DNA of 64,000 nucleotides from Aquimarina sp. MMG016 (GCF_018100805.1 NZ_JAGJEA010000002.1:186001-250000), one strand, 5' to 3'; numbered from the stretch's first letter, positions 19,648 through 29,801 are shown. Made by a program: numbers and translations. The notes: a model not told the origin generated them from the sequence alone.

Positions 19648-20050
19648 TAATACGGCAAAGGATGTGGTAAGATCTTTTTATGAAACAGATTTACTGAATG
19701 ATCAAGAAGCCTTTTCTAAATATTTACATCCAGAAATTGAGCTTTACTGGAACAGTAGTTTTGGTTTTCGTAAAAAGGATTTTAGTGCTATTAAGATAAT
19801 GCTAGAACAAATGGCATCTTCTTTTGAAACTTTTAGATGTGAGATTAGTCATATTTTGGCAGAGGAAAATATGGTTACCGTTCGATATACTTATTTTGCT
19901 AAGACTATCGAAAATCCTGACAAAGAAGAAGCTATTGCTCATTTTATATCCATTTGGGAATTAAAAGATGGTAAGTTATATAAAGGTTATCAGATTAGTC
20001 AGCAAGGAGAAAATACTTCTGAAAATTTAGAGACTTTTATTCTAAAATAA
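19640..20050 (+). CDS. SnoaL/NTF2-like family protein
   Basis: A 136-residue cone-fold (NTF2-like) protein: N-terminal helix KDVVRSFYETDLLNDQEAF, then LHPEIELYWNSSFGFRKKD and strands such as ENMVTVRYTYFAKT and HFISIWELKDGKLYKGYQI. The family includes small enzymes and ligand-binding proteins; no catalytic residues are identifiable. It overlaps the LpxD paralogue by 8 bp, so the two are translationally coupled. It ends the lipid A gene string. Confidence 0.82.
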   Translation: MSSNTAKDVVRSFYETDLLNDQEAFSKYLHPEIELYWNSSFGFRKKDFSAIKIMLEQMASSFETFRCEISHILAEENMVTVRYTYFAKTIENPDKEEAIAHFISIWELKDGKLYKGYQISQQGENTSENLETFILK

Positions 20051-20092
20051 TTTTAATTAAAGGTATTTCGGATAACCGAATTCATTTAAAAA

Positions 20093-20117
20093 TGTCATTC
20101 TTGTAAAGACAGGAATC
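20093..20117. repeat. Dispersed palindromic repeat, half element (copy B)
   Basis: TGTCATTCTTG-taaaga-CAGGAATC has the conserved TGTCATTC head and a 7-bp stem with one mismatch. It lies between the SnoaL-like gene and sucD. Confidence 0.6.
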
Positions 20118-20177
20118 TAAAAGAATAAAAAATAGATTTTTTTTATTCTTTTGCTTTAACAATAATCTTCAAAAGCT

Positions 20178-20185
20178 TACTTTTG
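20178..20185 (+). promoter_or_regulatory. Candidate -7 box of sucD
   Basis: TACTTTTG matches TAnnTTTG and lies 35 bp upstream of the sucD start codon. The nearest TTG (20151-20153) is 24 bases upstream, somewhat far, so the -33 element is uncertain. Confidence 0.45.
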
Positions 20186-20220
20186 AGAACTTCAAAAAAA
20201 ATATTAAAAATCATAACGCA

Positions 20221-21093
20221 ATGAGTGTTTTAGTAAATAAAGATTCTAAAATTATAGTTCAAGGATTTACTGGTAGTGAAGGTACTTTTCATGCTGGTCA
20301 AATGATTGATTATGGTACTAATGTAGTAGGTGGTGTTACTCCGGGAAAAGGAGGGCAGACGCATCTCGATAAACCAGTTTTTAATACAGTAGAAGATGCT
20401 GTAAAAGAAGTTGGAGCCGATACTACAATTATCTTTGTGCCACCAGCTTTTGCTGCAGACGCTATTATGGAGGCTGCAGATGCTGGAATAAAAGTTATTA
20501 TTACTATTACAGAAGGAATTCCGGTTGCGGATATGATTAAGGCTTATGCTTATATCAAAGAAAAAGGATGTCGTTTGATTGGACCTAACTGTCCAGGGGT
20601 GATTACTCCTGGAGAAGCAAAAGTAGGTATTATGCCAGGTTTTGTCTTTAAAGAAGGTAGCGTAGGAATAGTTTCTAAATCAGGAACGTTAACTTATGAA
20701 GCTGCAGACCAAGTGGTAAAGCAAGGATTGGGAATTACTACGGCAATTGGTATCGGTGGAGATCCAATTATTGGAACTACTACCAAGGAAGCTGTTGAGT
20801 TATTGATTAATGACCCGGACACAGAATGTGTGGTGATGATTGGTGAGATTGGTGGTCAGTTAGAAGCTGATGCTGCCAAGTGGATAAAAGAAAGCGGAAC
20901 TACTAAGCCTGTTGTAGGTTTTATTGCCGGTGAAACTGCTCCTGCAGGTCGTACAATGGGGCATGCTGGTGCAATTGTGGGTGGTAGTGAAGATACGGCT
21001 GCTGCTAAAAAAGCAATTATGAGAGAATGTGGTATACACGTTGTAGATTCTCCTGCAGAAATAGGAAAGAAAGTTGCTGAAGTACTTGGTTAA
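20221..21093 (+). CDS. sucD: Succinyl-CoA synthetase alpha subunit
   Basis: The alpha subunit catalyses, with the beta subunit SucC, the reversible ADP- or GDP-forming step of the citric acid cycle. It has 290 residues. The CoA-binding Rossmann domain starts [19 protein letters not shown], and the phosphorylated histidine is His248 in [13 protein letters not shown]. sucC is not adjacent; the separation of the two genes is usual in Flavobacteriaceae. It is a single gene between its own candidate promoter and a terminator. Confidence 0.97.
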   Translation: MSVLVNKDSKIIVQGFTGSEGTFHAGQMIDYGTNVVGGVTPGKGGQTHLDKPVFNTVEDAVKEVGADTTIIFVPPAFAADAIMEAADAGIKVIITITEGIPVADMIKAYAYIKEKGCRLIGPNCPGVITPGEAKVGIMPGFVFKEGSVGIVSKSGTLTYEAADQVVKQGLGITTAIGIGGDPIIGTTTKEAVELLINDPDTECVVMIGEIGGQLEADAAKWIKESGTTKPVVGFIAGETAPAGRTMGHAGAIVGGSEDTAAAKKAIMRECGIHVVDSPAEIGKKVAEVLG

Positions 21094-21117
21094 GAAAAAA
21101 CTAAGCAAAAAACATAG

Positions 21118-21150
21118 AGCCTCTTGAATAAAACTTTAAGAGGCTTTTTT
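21118..21150 (+). terminator. Rho-independent terminator of sucD
   Basis: AGCCTCTT (21118-21125) pairs with AAGAGGCT (21138-21145) and is followed by six T, 25 bp after the sucD stop codon. Confidence 0.88.
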
Positions 21151-21203
21151 AATTTTATATAATAATAGAAAATAGATGTTATTATACTAGCTAAATTGTT
21201 CAT

Positions 21204-21229
21204 AAACCCTGTGAGAAATCACGGGGTTT
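21204..21229 (+). other. Hairpin upstream of the fabG promoter
   Basis: AAACCCTGTGA (21204-21214) pairs with TCACGGGGTTT (21219-21229) with one G-T pair and a GAAA loop. The following bases (ATTGTTGTTG) are only weakly T-rich. It is probably a second terminator between sucD and fabG, since it lies upstream of the fabG promoter. Confidence 0.6.
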
Positions 21230-21233
21230 ATTG

Positions 21234-21263
21234 TTGTTGAGCTATTAGTAATTGTTATATTTG
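21234..21263 (+). promoter_or_regulatory. Flavobacterial promoter of fabG
   Basis: TTG (21234-21236), exactly 19 bases, then TATATTTG (21256-21263) is a full match to the Bacteroidetes primary sigma consensus. It lies 30 bp before the fabG start codon. Confidence 0.72.
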
Positions 21264-21293
21264 AAATCATATTTCACAAATTAAACACAGCGA

Positions 21294-22040
21294 ATGAATC
21301 TTTTACAAGGTAAAACGGCTATTATCACTGGGGCAACCAGAGGAATAGGTAAAGGTATAGCCGAAGTTTTTGCACAGAATGGTGCTAATGTTGCTTTCAC
21401 ATATAGTTCTTCTGTAGAAGCAGCGAATAAACTAGAAAAAGAATTAAACGATTTAGGAATTAAGGCAAAAGGCTATCAGAGCAATGCAGCAAGTTTTGAT
21501 CAGGCTCAGGAATTGATTAAAGATGTCCTGGAGACTTTTGGCAGTATAGATGTTTTGGTTAATAATGCAGGGATCACCAAAGATAATTTGTTGATGCGTA
21601 TGAGCGAGGAAGACTTTGATAAAGTAATTGAAGTAAACCTAAAGAGTGTTTTTAACATGACCAAAGCAGCTCAGAAAACAATGCTAAAACAACGAAAAGG
21701 TAGTATTATTAATATGAGTTCTGTGGTTGGAGTAAAAGGTAATGCGGGTCAAGCTAATTATGCTGCATCAAAAGCTGGTATTATTGGGTTTTCTAAATCT
21801 GTAGCACTTGAATTAGGATCTAGAAATATAAGAAGTAACGTGGTTGCACCTGGTTTTATAGAAACAGAAATGACCGGACAATTAGACGAAAAAGTAGTAG
21901 ACGAATGGAGAAAAGCTATTCCTTTAAAACGAGGAGGTAGCCCGGAGGATATTGCTAATGCATGTTTGTTCTTGGCAAGTGATCTAAGTGCATACGTTAC
22001 AGGACAAGTATTGAATGTTGATGGAGGAATGTTGACTTAA
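21294..22040 (+). CDS. fabG: 3-oxoacyl-ACP reductase FabG
   Basis: NADPH-dependent beta-ketoacyl-ACP reductase of fatty acid elongation. The 248-residue short-chain dehydrogenase has TGATRGIG (12-19) for the cofactor, NNAG (90-93), Asn115, Ser143, Tyr156 and Lys160 (YAASK) as the catalytic tetrad, and the C-terminal YVTGQVLNVDGGM typical of true FabG. It has its own strong promoter. The VWA membrane-protein gene follows after 95 bp. Confidence 0.95.
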   Translation: MNLLQGKTAIITGATRGIGKGIAEVFAQNGANVAFTYSSSVEAANKLEKELNDLGIKAKGYQSNAASFDQAQELIKDVLETFGSIDVLVNNAGITKDNLLMRMSEEDFDKVIEVNLKSVFNMTKAAQKTMLKQRKGSIINMSSVVGVKGNAGQANYAASKAGIIGFSKSVALELGSRNIRSNVVAPGFIETEMTGQLDEKVVDEWRKAIPLKRGGSPEDIANACLFLASDLSAYVTGQVLNVDGGMLT

Positions 22041-22135
22041 ATTACGAATTAAGGTTTTTTTGGCTCTGCGAATTATTAATACTCATCGTATGTCTAAAAT
22101 AGTACTTTAAAAATCGTAAATCGTAATTTTCTATA

Positions 22136-24166
22136 ATGCAAACAGAAACAGTTTTATTGATCATAGCAGCTCTTATCATCGCATTGATTGTGGCTCTATT
22201 TCAGTATTTATATAAAGCAAAGAACAGAACCAAAAAAAATCTGTTCTTTGCTTTCTTACGTTTTCTAAGCATTTTTTTACTTTTAGTTTTACTCATTAAT
22301 CCAACTTTTAAACAAAAGATATATTATTCACAAAAACCTACTTTGGTTGTTGCAGTAGATAATTCATCTTCTATAAAGCATCTTGCTCAGGATAAAGATG
22401 TTTCTCAATTTGTTCAGGAAATTCGGAATAATAGTGATCTTAATAATAGATTCGATATAGGATATTATTCCTTTTCTGATAATTTAAAAGATTCATTGTC
22501 TTTTAGTTATGATGAAAAGCAAACTAATATCGCTAAAGCATTAGAAGGCCTTGATCAGATTTACAAGAAATCGATTGCACCAATAATTATGATTACTGAT
22601 GGTAATCAGACTTACGGCAGAGATTATCAATTCACCAGTGCTAAGCATAAGCAAGCTATTTATCCTATAATTTCTGGTGATACCGTTATGGTTCAGGATC
22701 TGAAAATTCAACAACTTAATGTAAATCGCTATGCATACCTGAAAAATAAATTTCCTGTAGAAGTTATTTTGACATATTCTGGAGAAAATGAAGTGAATAA
22801 GAGGTTTGAAGTTAAATCAGGAAACGCTACGCAGTATTCTCAAGCAGTGTCTTTTTCTAAAGAAAATAACTCGCAGGTAATTAATTTTACTTTACCTGCA
22901 GGTAGGGCAGGAGTTATGAAATATGTGGCTAAATTATCACCTTTGGTAAATGAAAAAAATACAATTAATAATTCTAAAGCTTTTGCAGTAGAGGTTATTG
23001 ATCAAAAAACAAGTGTTTTATTAATTAGTGATATTGTTCATCCAGATTTAGGAGCAATCAAAAAGAGTGTTGAGAGTAATGAGAGGCGTAGTTTAACTAT
23101 TGCTAAACCCTTTGAAGTAAAGAATCTTGATGATTTTCAATTGATTATTTTGTATCAACCAAATACAAGATTTAGTGGTGTTTATGAAAAATTAAAAAAT
23201 CAACGAAAGAATTTTTTTACAATAACTGGTTCCAAAACAGATTGGGTTTTTCTTAATAAAATTCAAAATAAGTATCGTCAAGAAATTACAAGGCAGACCG
23301 AATATTATATTCCAAGGTTTAATAATAATTATGGAGCTTTTTTATTAGATGATATTGGATTTGATGGGTATCCCCCTCTAATAGGTACTTTTGGTGATAT
23401 AAATGTGAATACGTCGTTTGACCCTCTATTATATCGTACAGTTAGCAATATTACTACGGAAGAACCTCTTATGGTGACCATTGAAGAGAATGGAATTCGA
23501 GAAGCGGTACTTTTTGGAGAAGGTTTATGGCGTTGGAGAGCTCAGAATTTTCTGGATACCAAAGGCTTTGAGACTTTTGATGATTTTTTTGGAAAATTAG
23601 TTCAATATCTTGCTTCCAATAAACGAAAAAGTAGATTGAATACTATTTCAGAATCATTTTATTACGGAAACGCCAGTATCAAAATACGGGCAGAATATTT
23701 TACAAAAAATTATGAGTTTGATAGTCGAGGAAACTTAAGGATAGTTGTTAAAAATAAAGATTCTGAAGCTACTCAAACCATACCAATGATATTGAAGAAT
23801 AATACTTATGAAGTAGATCTCAGTAGTTTATCTGCTGGTAATTATGACTTTACAGTTTCAGTAATTGGTGAAAACATATCTAGATCAGGTAGTTTTACAA
23901 TATTAGAATATGATGTAGAGCAACAATTTCTTAATGCAGATGTAACAAAACTTAATCAAGTAGCTACTAATACTAAAGGAAAGTCATACTTTTTAGATCA
24001 AAATGATATTATGATTAAAGATTTAATTGAAGATCAACGATATCAAACTATTCAGAAAAGCAAAGAAAATATAGTATCTTTAATAGACTGGAAATATCTT
24101 TTAGGGTTATTGATTCTTGTACTTGCTATAGAATGGTTTGCTAGAAAGTATAATGGACTTATTTAA
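22136..24166 (+). CDS. VWA-domain membrane protein
   Basis: A 676-residue protein with two N-terminal membrane segments (about 5-27 and 36-56) and a C-terminal one (WKYLLGLLILVLAIEWFA, near 652-669), so the central part is exposed to the periplasm. The VWA-like domain has the metal-ion-dependent adhesion motif D75-N-S77-S-S79 (VVAVDNSSSI) and a MITDGNQTYG loop. A region with an Ig-like strand pattern follows (about 540-610). The layout resembles large membrane proteins of the Bat/aerotolerance type seen in Bacteroidetes, but there is no batA or moxR neighbour. The role is probably protein-protein interaction in the envelope. Confidence 0.8.
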   Translation: MQTETVLLIIAALIIALIVALFQYLYKAKNRTKKNLFFAFLRFLSIFLLLVLLINPTFKQKIYYSQKPTLVVAVDNSSSIKHLAQDKDVSQFVQEIRNNSDLNNRFDIGYYSFSDNLKDSLSFSYDEKQTNIAKALEGLDQIYKKSIAPIIMITDGNQTYGRDYQFTSAKHKQAIYPIISGDTVMVQDLKIQQLNVNRYAYLKNKFPVEVILTYSGENEVNKRFEVKSGNATQYSQAVSFSKENNSQVINFTLPAGRAGVMKYVAKLSPLVNEKNTINNSKAFAVEVIDQKTSVLLISDIVHPDLGAIKKSVESNERRSLTIAKPFEVKNLDDFQLIILYQPNTRFSGVYEKLKNQRKNFFTITGSKTDWVFLNKIQNKYRQEITRQTEYYIPRFNNNYGAFLLDDIGFDGYPPLIGTFGDINVNTSFDPLLYRTVSNITTEEPLMVTIEENGIREAVLFGEGLWRWRAQNFLDTKGFETFDDFFGKLVQYLASNKRKSRLNTISESFYYGNASIKIRAEYFTKNYEFDSRGNLRIVVKNKDSEATQTIPMILKNNTYEVDLSSLSAGNYDFTVSVIGENISRSGSFTILEYDVEQQFLNADVTKLNQVATNTKGKSYFLDQNDIMIKDLIEDQRYQTIQKSKENIVSLIDWKYLLGLLILVLAIEWFARKYNGLI

Positions 24167-24188
24167 AATTTAAAATTCACAAATTATT

Positions 24189-25004
24189 ATGGAAAAATTA
24201 CCAAAAATAGGATTACCTATTCTGATTCTAATTGTTATTGGAATCATCTTTGTTGCAAAATCAACAGTTACTATCGGTTCAGGAGAAGCGGGAGTGTTAT
24301 ATAAAACATTCGGAGGAGGTGTAGTAACAGATGCTCCTCCGTTAGGAGAAGGATTTCATATTGTTGCTCCTTGGAACAAAGTGATAGTATATGAGGTTAG
24401 ACAACAAGAAGTTTTTGAAAAAATGCAAGTACTTTCGTCTAATGGACTGGAAATCAAATTAGATGCTTCTGCTTGGTTTCAGCCTGATTATAATAAACTA
24501 GGATTATTACATCAGCAAAAAGGAGAGAATTATGTAGCTAGAGTATTGTTGCCTACTATTAGATCTGCTGCACGTAGTGTTGTAGGTAGATATACTCCAG
24601 AGCAATTGTATTCTAGTAAAAGAGATGCTATCCAAAAAGAAATTTATGAAGAAACCAAAAAAATTGTTGGTGATCAATTCATTCAGCTTAATGAGGTTTT
24701 AGTTCGTGATGTAACATTACCTCCAACTATTAAGGAGGCAATAGAACGTAAGCTTAAGCAGGAGCAAGAAGCTCTTGAGTATGAGTTTAGGTTAGAAAAA
24801 GCTAAAAAAGAAGCTGAAAGACAAAAAATTGATGCAGAAGGTAAAGCTGTGGCTAACCAAATTCTAAGTGCTTCCTTAACCGATAAAATCCTTAAAGAAA
24901 AAGGAATTGAAGCAACTCTTCAACTTGCAAAATCTCCAAACGCTAAAGTTGTGGTTGTAGGTTCAGGAAAAGATGGAATGCCTTTAATTTTAGGAAATCA
25001 ATAA
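24189..25004 (+). CDS. Prohibitin-family (SPFH/Band 7) membrane protein
   Basis: A 271-residue protein with one N-terminal membrane anchor (about 8-27), an SPFH/Band 7 domain (GSGEAGVLYKTFGGGVVTDAPPLGEGFH through about residue 200) and a charged coiled coil (KLKQEQEALEYEFRLEKAKKE, 189-210). Bacterial relatives assemble into ring or raft-like scaffolds that modulate FtsH proteolysis. It is 22 bp downstream of the VWA gene in one operon and ends at a terminator. Confidence 0.93.
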   Translation: MEKLPKIGLPILILIVIGIIFVAKSTVTIGSGEAGVLYKTFGGGVVTDAPPLGEGFHIVAPWNKVIVYEVRQQEVFEKMQVLSSNGLEIKLDASAWFQPDYNKLGLLHQQKGENYVARVLLPTIRSAARSVVGRYTPEQLYSSKRDAIQKEIYEETKKIVGDQFIQLNEVLVRDVTLPPTIKEAIERKLKQEQEALEYEFRLEKAKKEAERQKIDAEGKAVANQILSASLTDKILKEKGIEATLQLAKSPNAKVVVVGSGKDGMPLILGNQ

Positions 25005-25030
25005 ATAATTGTAGTATAAATTATGATTTT

Positions 25031-25063
25031 AAGCTGTTTATGAAATTTCATAGGCAGCTTTTT
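25031..25063 (+). terminator. Terminator after the prohibitin-like gene
   Basis: AAGCTG/CAGCTT arms (25031-25036, 25055-25060) enclose a 14-bp perfect palindrome TATGAAATTTCATA (25039-25052), separated by TT/GG internal loops, and are followed by a short T run. It lies 27 bp after the stop codon. Confidence 0.68.
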
Positions 25064-25214
25064 ACATTTTGTGCAGATTTGACTCAAGAATCTGATGTTT
25101 TTGATATTTAGTTTCTTACATAGTTTTTGTTAAAATTCTTACATTTTCTTAGTAAAGTTAGGCTAACAACAGTAAAAAAACTACTTTTAAGCCATAACTC
25201 AACTAAATTTCATA

Positions 25215-28200
25215 ATGATAAGAAAATCTATTCGCCCCGTATTATTGGGTTTGAGCCTGATATCACTTACACTTCTAGTATTAAATCTTTCACATAAAGA
25301 GAAATCACAAAAAATCGAAGAGAATGCAGAAATTGTCAATTTACGACAAAAACATGCAGAGTATTTAGAAAACAGCCCATTTAAAGAGACTGTAAGACTT
25401 ACAAAAAAGGAGAGAAAAGCTAAGGGTCTTCCTCCTAAACAGTATTTTGAACAAATGTGGGAATTGACGATAAATCCTTCAACTGGTAAGACTGAACCTG
25501 AAAAAATTTATGACCTTCAGAGAAAATTAAAACAAGGTCTTGCAAAAAGAGTTCCTGGGGAATCAACTAATCCTTGGGTAGAAAGAGGTCCTAATGACGT
25601 TGGTGGTCGTACAAGAGCGATATTATTTGACCCCAATGATAATACTAATAGAAGAGTATATGCAGGTGGCGTTAGTGGAGGTCTATGGGTGAATAATGAT
25701 ATTACATCAGCAAGTTCACAGTGGAGCAGGGTACAAAATGTTCCAGGAAACCTTTCTGTAACTTCAATTACTGTGGATCCAACCAATTCAAATATATGGT
25801 ATATAGGAACTGGAGAACAGTATACCGCAGGTGATGTTGTAGGTAATGGAGTTTACCGCTCTACAGATGGAGGGAATAGTTGGCAAGCACTTAATATACC
25901 GCCTGCTGGAGGAGGAGATGTTAATTTTAATGCAAATAATCTATTCCTATCTGGCATTTTTTATGTTAATGATATTATAGCTTGGAACAATACTACTCAA
26001 AATCGTACAGAATTATTTGTAGGAGTAGGAGCTCATGTTTATGGAAATGCTTCAAACCCATCAAATTGGCTAGGATTACAAACAGCTGGATTATACAGGT
26101 CTATTGATGGAGGAAATACATGGAATAGAATTGAGTCTGCAAATATGAGATTTGATTTTAGTGGTACATCATATTCATACATCCCTAATGATTTGGAGAT
26201 TGCTGCAGATAATACATTATGGATGGGAACAATTACTACACCTGGAATCGGTGGAGATGGTGGTGGACGAGTTTTTAGTACTTCAGATGGAGGTGTATGG
26301 ACCGAGGCTGCTGCTTCTCCATTACCAGATTCAAATAGAGTAGAGCTAGAAACTTCCGCTACTTCTCCAAATAAAATGTACGCACTAACTCAAGGTGTTA
26401 CAAGTCCAGTATATATATATAGGACTACAGATAAATTTGCAACTGTTACGGCTACATCACTACCTAATGATGCTGATGCTGGAATCCCTAGTAACGATTT
26501 CACAAGAGGACAATCATTTTATGACCTAATGATAGAAGCGGATCCTACTAATGATAATATAGTATATGTAGGTGGGATAGATCTTTTTAGATCTTCAAAC
26601 AGTGGAAATTCTTGGAGTCAAATTTCAAAATGGTCAAATAACTCTGGTTTGTCAGGGCTACCAGTTTCTTTTGCTCACGCTGATCAACATGCAATGACGT
26701 TTAGACCAGGAAATTCTAATCAGGCAATTTTTGGAAATGACGGTGGTGTATTTTATGCGTCAAATTTATCTAACGCATCAAGTACAAGTGTTTTTGGAGC
26801 AAGAAACAATAACTATAACGTTACTCAATATGTTAAAGCGGCTATTGGACCAAATGGAGTTGGAGATACAAATGGTATTTTTTCTGCAGGAGCACAGGAT
26901 AATGGTTCACAAGCATTTAGAAATGCAGTTGCAGGAATTAATGGTTCTGAAGAATTATCAGATGGTGATGGATTCTATACTTTTATAGACAAAGATGGTC
27001 AATATATGACAGCTACTTTTACAAATAATCGTATTTATAGATTTAATCTGCCTTGGGATGGGCGAGGTAGACGCCAGGGAGGAGCTACTACATTATTAAG
27101 TGAAGCAACTACAGGTGATTTTGTAAATCAGATGGGATATGATAGTGATGCCAATTATTTATTATCTAATGCATCTTCTGGAGGTAGTTTTTCAATTAAG
27201 ACGATTAATGTTGCAGCTAATACTAAAGCTAATATTACAAATGCTTTACTAACCAGTAAACCAACTGCATTTATTGCGTCTCCTTTTGCAAATAATACAT
27301 GGTATGTAGGAACTGCAACTGGTGGTCTTATAAAACTAACAAATGTAGGTGTTGGATCGGCTAATTGGACAGGAATAACGACACCATTTGTAGGATCTGT
27401 TTCTTCTGTTAGATTAGGCGCCACAGCCAATGATATTATGGTGACCATACATAATTATGGAGTAACCAGTGTATGGTTTTCTTCGGATGAAGGAGCTACT
27501 TGGGTAAGTAAAGAAGGAGATCTTCCTGATATTCCTGTTAGAGATATCTTACAAAATCCTTTAGATAGAACAGAAGTCATCGTTGCCACTCAATTAGGAG
27601 TATGGGTAACTAAAAACTTTAATGCTGCTAACCCTAATTGGAGTCAATCATATAATGGTATGAGTGATGCAAGTGTAACATCATTTGATTATTGGGCAGT
27701 AAATGGTGATGATAATAATAATAAAATTATAGCATCGACTTATGGTAGGGGAGTATTCACAGGATCGTTTACCTCTAATGGAACAACAGATACTCAAGCT
27801 CCGACAGTTCCAACAGGATTAGTTTCTTCTAATGTTACTGATACCGCTTTGACTTTATCTTGGACAGCTTCTACAGATAATGTAGGAGTAACAGGGTATG
27901 ATGTATATCAAGGAAATACTAATTTAGGATCAGTTACAGGAACAAGTACAAGTATTACTTCATTAACGGCTAATACTACATATCAGTTTAGAGTTAAAGC
28001 CAAAGATGCAGCAGGTAATGAGTCTGGATTTAGCAGTATATTAGATGTTACTACAACTGGAGGGACAACAGGTTCTTCAAGTTGTACAGGAGGTATTGTG
28101 GCATTCCCTTATAATGAAAGTTTTGAGAGTGGATTTGGAGGATGGACCCAGGGATCAGGAGATGATTTTGATTGGATTCGTCAATCAGGAGGTACTCCAT

Positions 28201-29801
28201 CAAATAGTACAGGTCCATCGGCAGCAGATGCTGGAAGTTTTTATGTTTATGTAGAAACATCCAATCCTAACAATCCAAGTAAGACTACAATTCTAAATTC
28301 ACCTTGTTTTGATCTGAGTAGTCAAACTTCTGCTAGTTTTACATTTAGATATCATATGACAGGAAATGCAGTAGGAGAGCTAAAATTAGAGGTAAGTAAT
28401 GATAACGGAAGTACTTGGGCTCAAGTTTGGAGCAGATCTGGAGATCAGGGAGGTTCTTGGAATAGTGCTAATGTTGATTTAGCGAGCTATGTTGGAAACT
28501 CTGTTCAATTACGTTTTATTGGAACATCAGGTAGTAGCTGGCAAGGGGATATGGCTGTAGATACAATCGAACTTAACGCCGGCGGAACTAGTACAGCAGA
28601 TACTCAAGCACCAACTGTTCCTACAGGATTGGCTTCTTCTAATGTTACTGATACCGCTTTAACTTTATCTTGGACAGCTTCTACAGATAATGTTGGTGTG
28701 ACTGGATATGATGTATATCAAGGAAATACTAATCTTGGATCAGTAACTGTAACAAGTGCCAGTATTACTTCATTAACAGCTAATACTGCATATCAGTTTA
28801 GAGTTAAAGCTAAGGATGCAGCAGGTAATGAGTCTGGATTTAGCAGTATATTAGATGTTACTACAACTGGAGGAACAACTGGTTCTTCAGGATGTACAGG
28901 AGGTATTGCAGCATTCCCGTATAATGAAAGTTTTGAAAGTGGTTTAGGAGGATGGACTCAAGGGGCAGGAGATGATTTTGATTGGATTCGTCAGTCAGGA
29001 GGTACTCCTTCAAATAGTACAGGTCCATTAGGAGCTGATGCTGGAAGTTTTTATGTTTACGTAGAAACCTCTAATCCTAATAACCCTAGTAAAACTACAA
29101 TTCTAAATTCACCTTGTTTCGATCTGAGTAGTCAAACTTCTGCTAGTTTTACATTTAGATATCATATGACAGGAAATGCAGTAGGAGAGCTAAAATTAGA
29201 GGCAAGTAATGATAACGGAAGTACTTGGGCTCAAGTTTGGAGCAGATCTGGAGATCAAGGGAGTGCTTGGAATAGTGCTAATGTTGATTTAGCGAGCTAT
29301 GTTGGAAACTCTGTTCAGCTACGTTTTATCGGAACATCAGGTAGTAGTTGGCAAGGAGATATGGCTGTAGATACAGTAGTATTAACTGATGGAGGAAGCA
29401 CTGGAGGAGGAAGCACAGATATTTGTGCAGGTGTTCCTGCATATGACAGTACACAAAACTATCAACCGGGAGATAAAGTGACCTTCCAGGGTACACTTTA
29501 TGAAAGAACAGTTAGTGGATGGAATAACCTTGGTGCTTGTGGAACGACGACTACTTCGCAAGAAGTAAGTGTAGATCTTTTAGGATCTCCTGTACCGTTT
29601 AGTGTTTATCCTAACCCAGCAGTAGGGATCTTGAACGTTAGAACAGCTAATTCAGGAACAAAACCATATTTAATATTAAATATGTTAGGTCAAAGGGTAA
29701 AACAAGGTAAATTTACCAATACAATAAATGTTTCAGAGCTAGAAGGGGGAGTGTATATGTTAAATGTAGGCGATCAGTTCCAGCGCTTTATTAAAGAATA
29801 A
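25215..29801 (+). CDS. Large T9SS type A cargo protein (BNR propeller, FN3, MAM, CBM)
   Basis: A 1528-residue secreted protein with N-terminal signal or anchor (about 8-26). Residues about 100-850 hold BNR/sortilin-like beta-propeller repeats (VYRSTDGGNSWQAL, LYRSIDGGNTWNRIE, VWFSSDEGATW). Two tandem FN3 plus MAM-like units follow (about 859-1128 and 1129-1393), then a carbohydrate-binding module of the 5/12 type (YDSTQNYQPGDKVTFQGTLYE, about 1412-1450). The C terminus is a T9SS type A sorting domain (VYPNPAVGILNVRT to the end). It should be exported by the PorX-regulated T9SS and attached to or released from the surface. Propeller and CBM suggest binding or cleavage of a glycan such as chitin, which is inference. 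No protease motif was seen. Confidence 0.9.
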   Translation: MIRKSIRPVLLGLSLISLTLLVLNLSHKEKSQKIEENAEIVNLRQKHAEYLENSPFKETVRLTKKERKAKGLPPKQYFEQMWELTINPSTGKTEPEKIYDLQRKLKQGLAKRVPGESTNPWVERGPNDVGGRTRAILFDPNDNTNRRVYAGGVSGGLWVNNDITSASSQWSRVQNVPGNLSVTSITVDPTNSNIWYIGTGEQYTAGDVVGNGVYRSTDGGNSWQALNIPPAGGGDVNFNANNLFLSGIFYVNDIIAWNNTTQNRTELFVGVGAHVYGNASNPSNWLGLQTAGLYRSIDGGNTWNRIESANMRFDFSGTSYSYIPNDLEIAADNTLWMGTITTPGIGGDGGGRVFSTSDGGVWTEAAASPLPDSNRVELETSATSPNKMYALTQGVTSPVYIYRTTDKFATVTATSLPNDADAGIPSNDFTRGQSFYDLMIEADPTNDNIVYVGGIDLFRSSNSGNSWSQISKWSNNSGLSGLPVSFAHADQHAMTFRPGNSNQAIFGNDGGVFYASNLSNASSTSVFGARNNNYNVTQYVKAAIGPNGVGDTNGIFSAGAQDNGSQAFRNAVAGINGSEELSDGDGFYTFIDKDGQYMTATFTNNRIYRFNLPWDGRGRRQGGATTLLSEATTGDFVNQMGYDSDANYLLSNASSGGSFSIKTINVAANTKANITNALLTSKPTAFIASPFANNTWYVGTATGGLIKLTNVGVGSANWTGITTPFVGSVSSVRLGATANDIMVTIHNYGVTSVWFSSDEGATWVSKEGDLPDIPVRDILQNPLDRTEVIVATQLGVWVTKNFNAANPNWSQSYNGMSDASVTSFDYWAVNGDDNNNKIIASTYGRGVFTGSFTSNGTTDTQAPTVPTGLVSSNVTDTALTLSWTASTDNVGVTGYDVYQGNTNLGSVTGTSTSITSLTANTTYQFRVKAKDAAGNESGFSSILDVTTTGGTTGSSSCTGGIVAFPYNESFESGFGGWTQGSGDDFDWIRQSGGTPSNSTGPSAADAGSFYVYVETSNPNNPSKTTILNSPCFDLSSQTSASFTFRYHMTGNAVGELKLEVSNDNGSTWAQVWSRSGDQGGSWNSANVDLASYVGNSVQLRFIGTSGSSWQGDMAVDTIELNAGGTSTADTQAPTVPTGLASSNVTDTALTLSWTASTDNVGVTGYDVYQGNTNLGSVTVTSASITSLTANTAYQFRVKAKDAAGNESGFSSILDVTTTGGTTGSSGCTGGIAAFPYNESFESGLGGWTQGAGDDFDWIRQSGGTPSNSTGPLGADAGSFYVYVETSNPNNPSKTTILNSPCFDLSSQTSASFTFRYHMTGNAVGELKLEASNDNGSTWAQVWSRSGDQGSAWNSANVDLASYVGNSVQLRFIGTSGSSWQGDMAVDTVVLTDGGSTGGGSTDICAGVPAYDSTQNYQPGDKVTFQGTLYERTVSGWNNLGACGTTTTSQEVSVDLLGSPVPFSVYPNPAVGILNVRTANSGTKPYLILNMLGQRVKQGKFTNTINVSELEGGVYMLNVGDQFQRFIKE
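27789..29385 (+). repeat. 810-bp tandem duplication (FN3-MAM units)
   Basis: The unit starting at 27789 (GATACTCAAGC) recurs at 28599 with a constant offset of 810 bp (270 codons). The offset is unchanged at the far end (GATATGGCTGTAG at 28548 and 29358), so there are no net indels. Long stretches are identical, pointing to a recent duplication or gene conversion. Confidence 0.95.

Noticed and set aside
22041..22127. ATTACGA ... TCGTAAT inverted repeat between fabG and the VWA gene
   Set aside because: Only 7 bp long with a 73-bp spacer; expected by chance in AT-rich DNA.
27789..29385. Possible CRISPR or mobile element from the long repeats
   Set aside because: The repeats are in-frame coding duplications of FN3-MAM domains with no transposase or short regular spacers.
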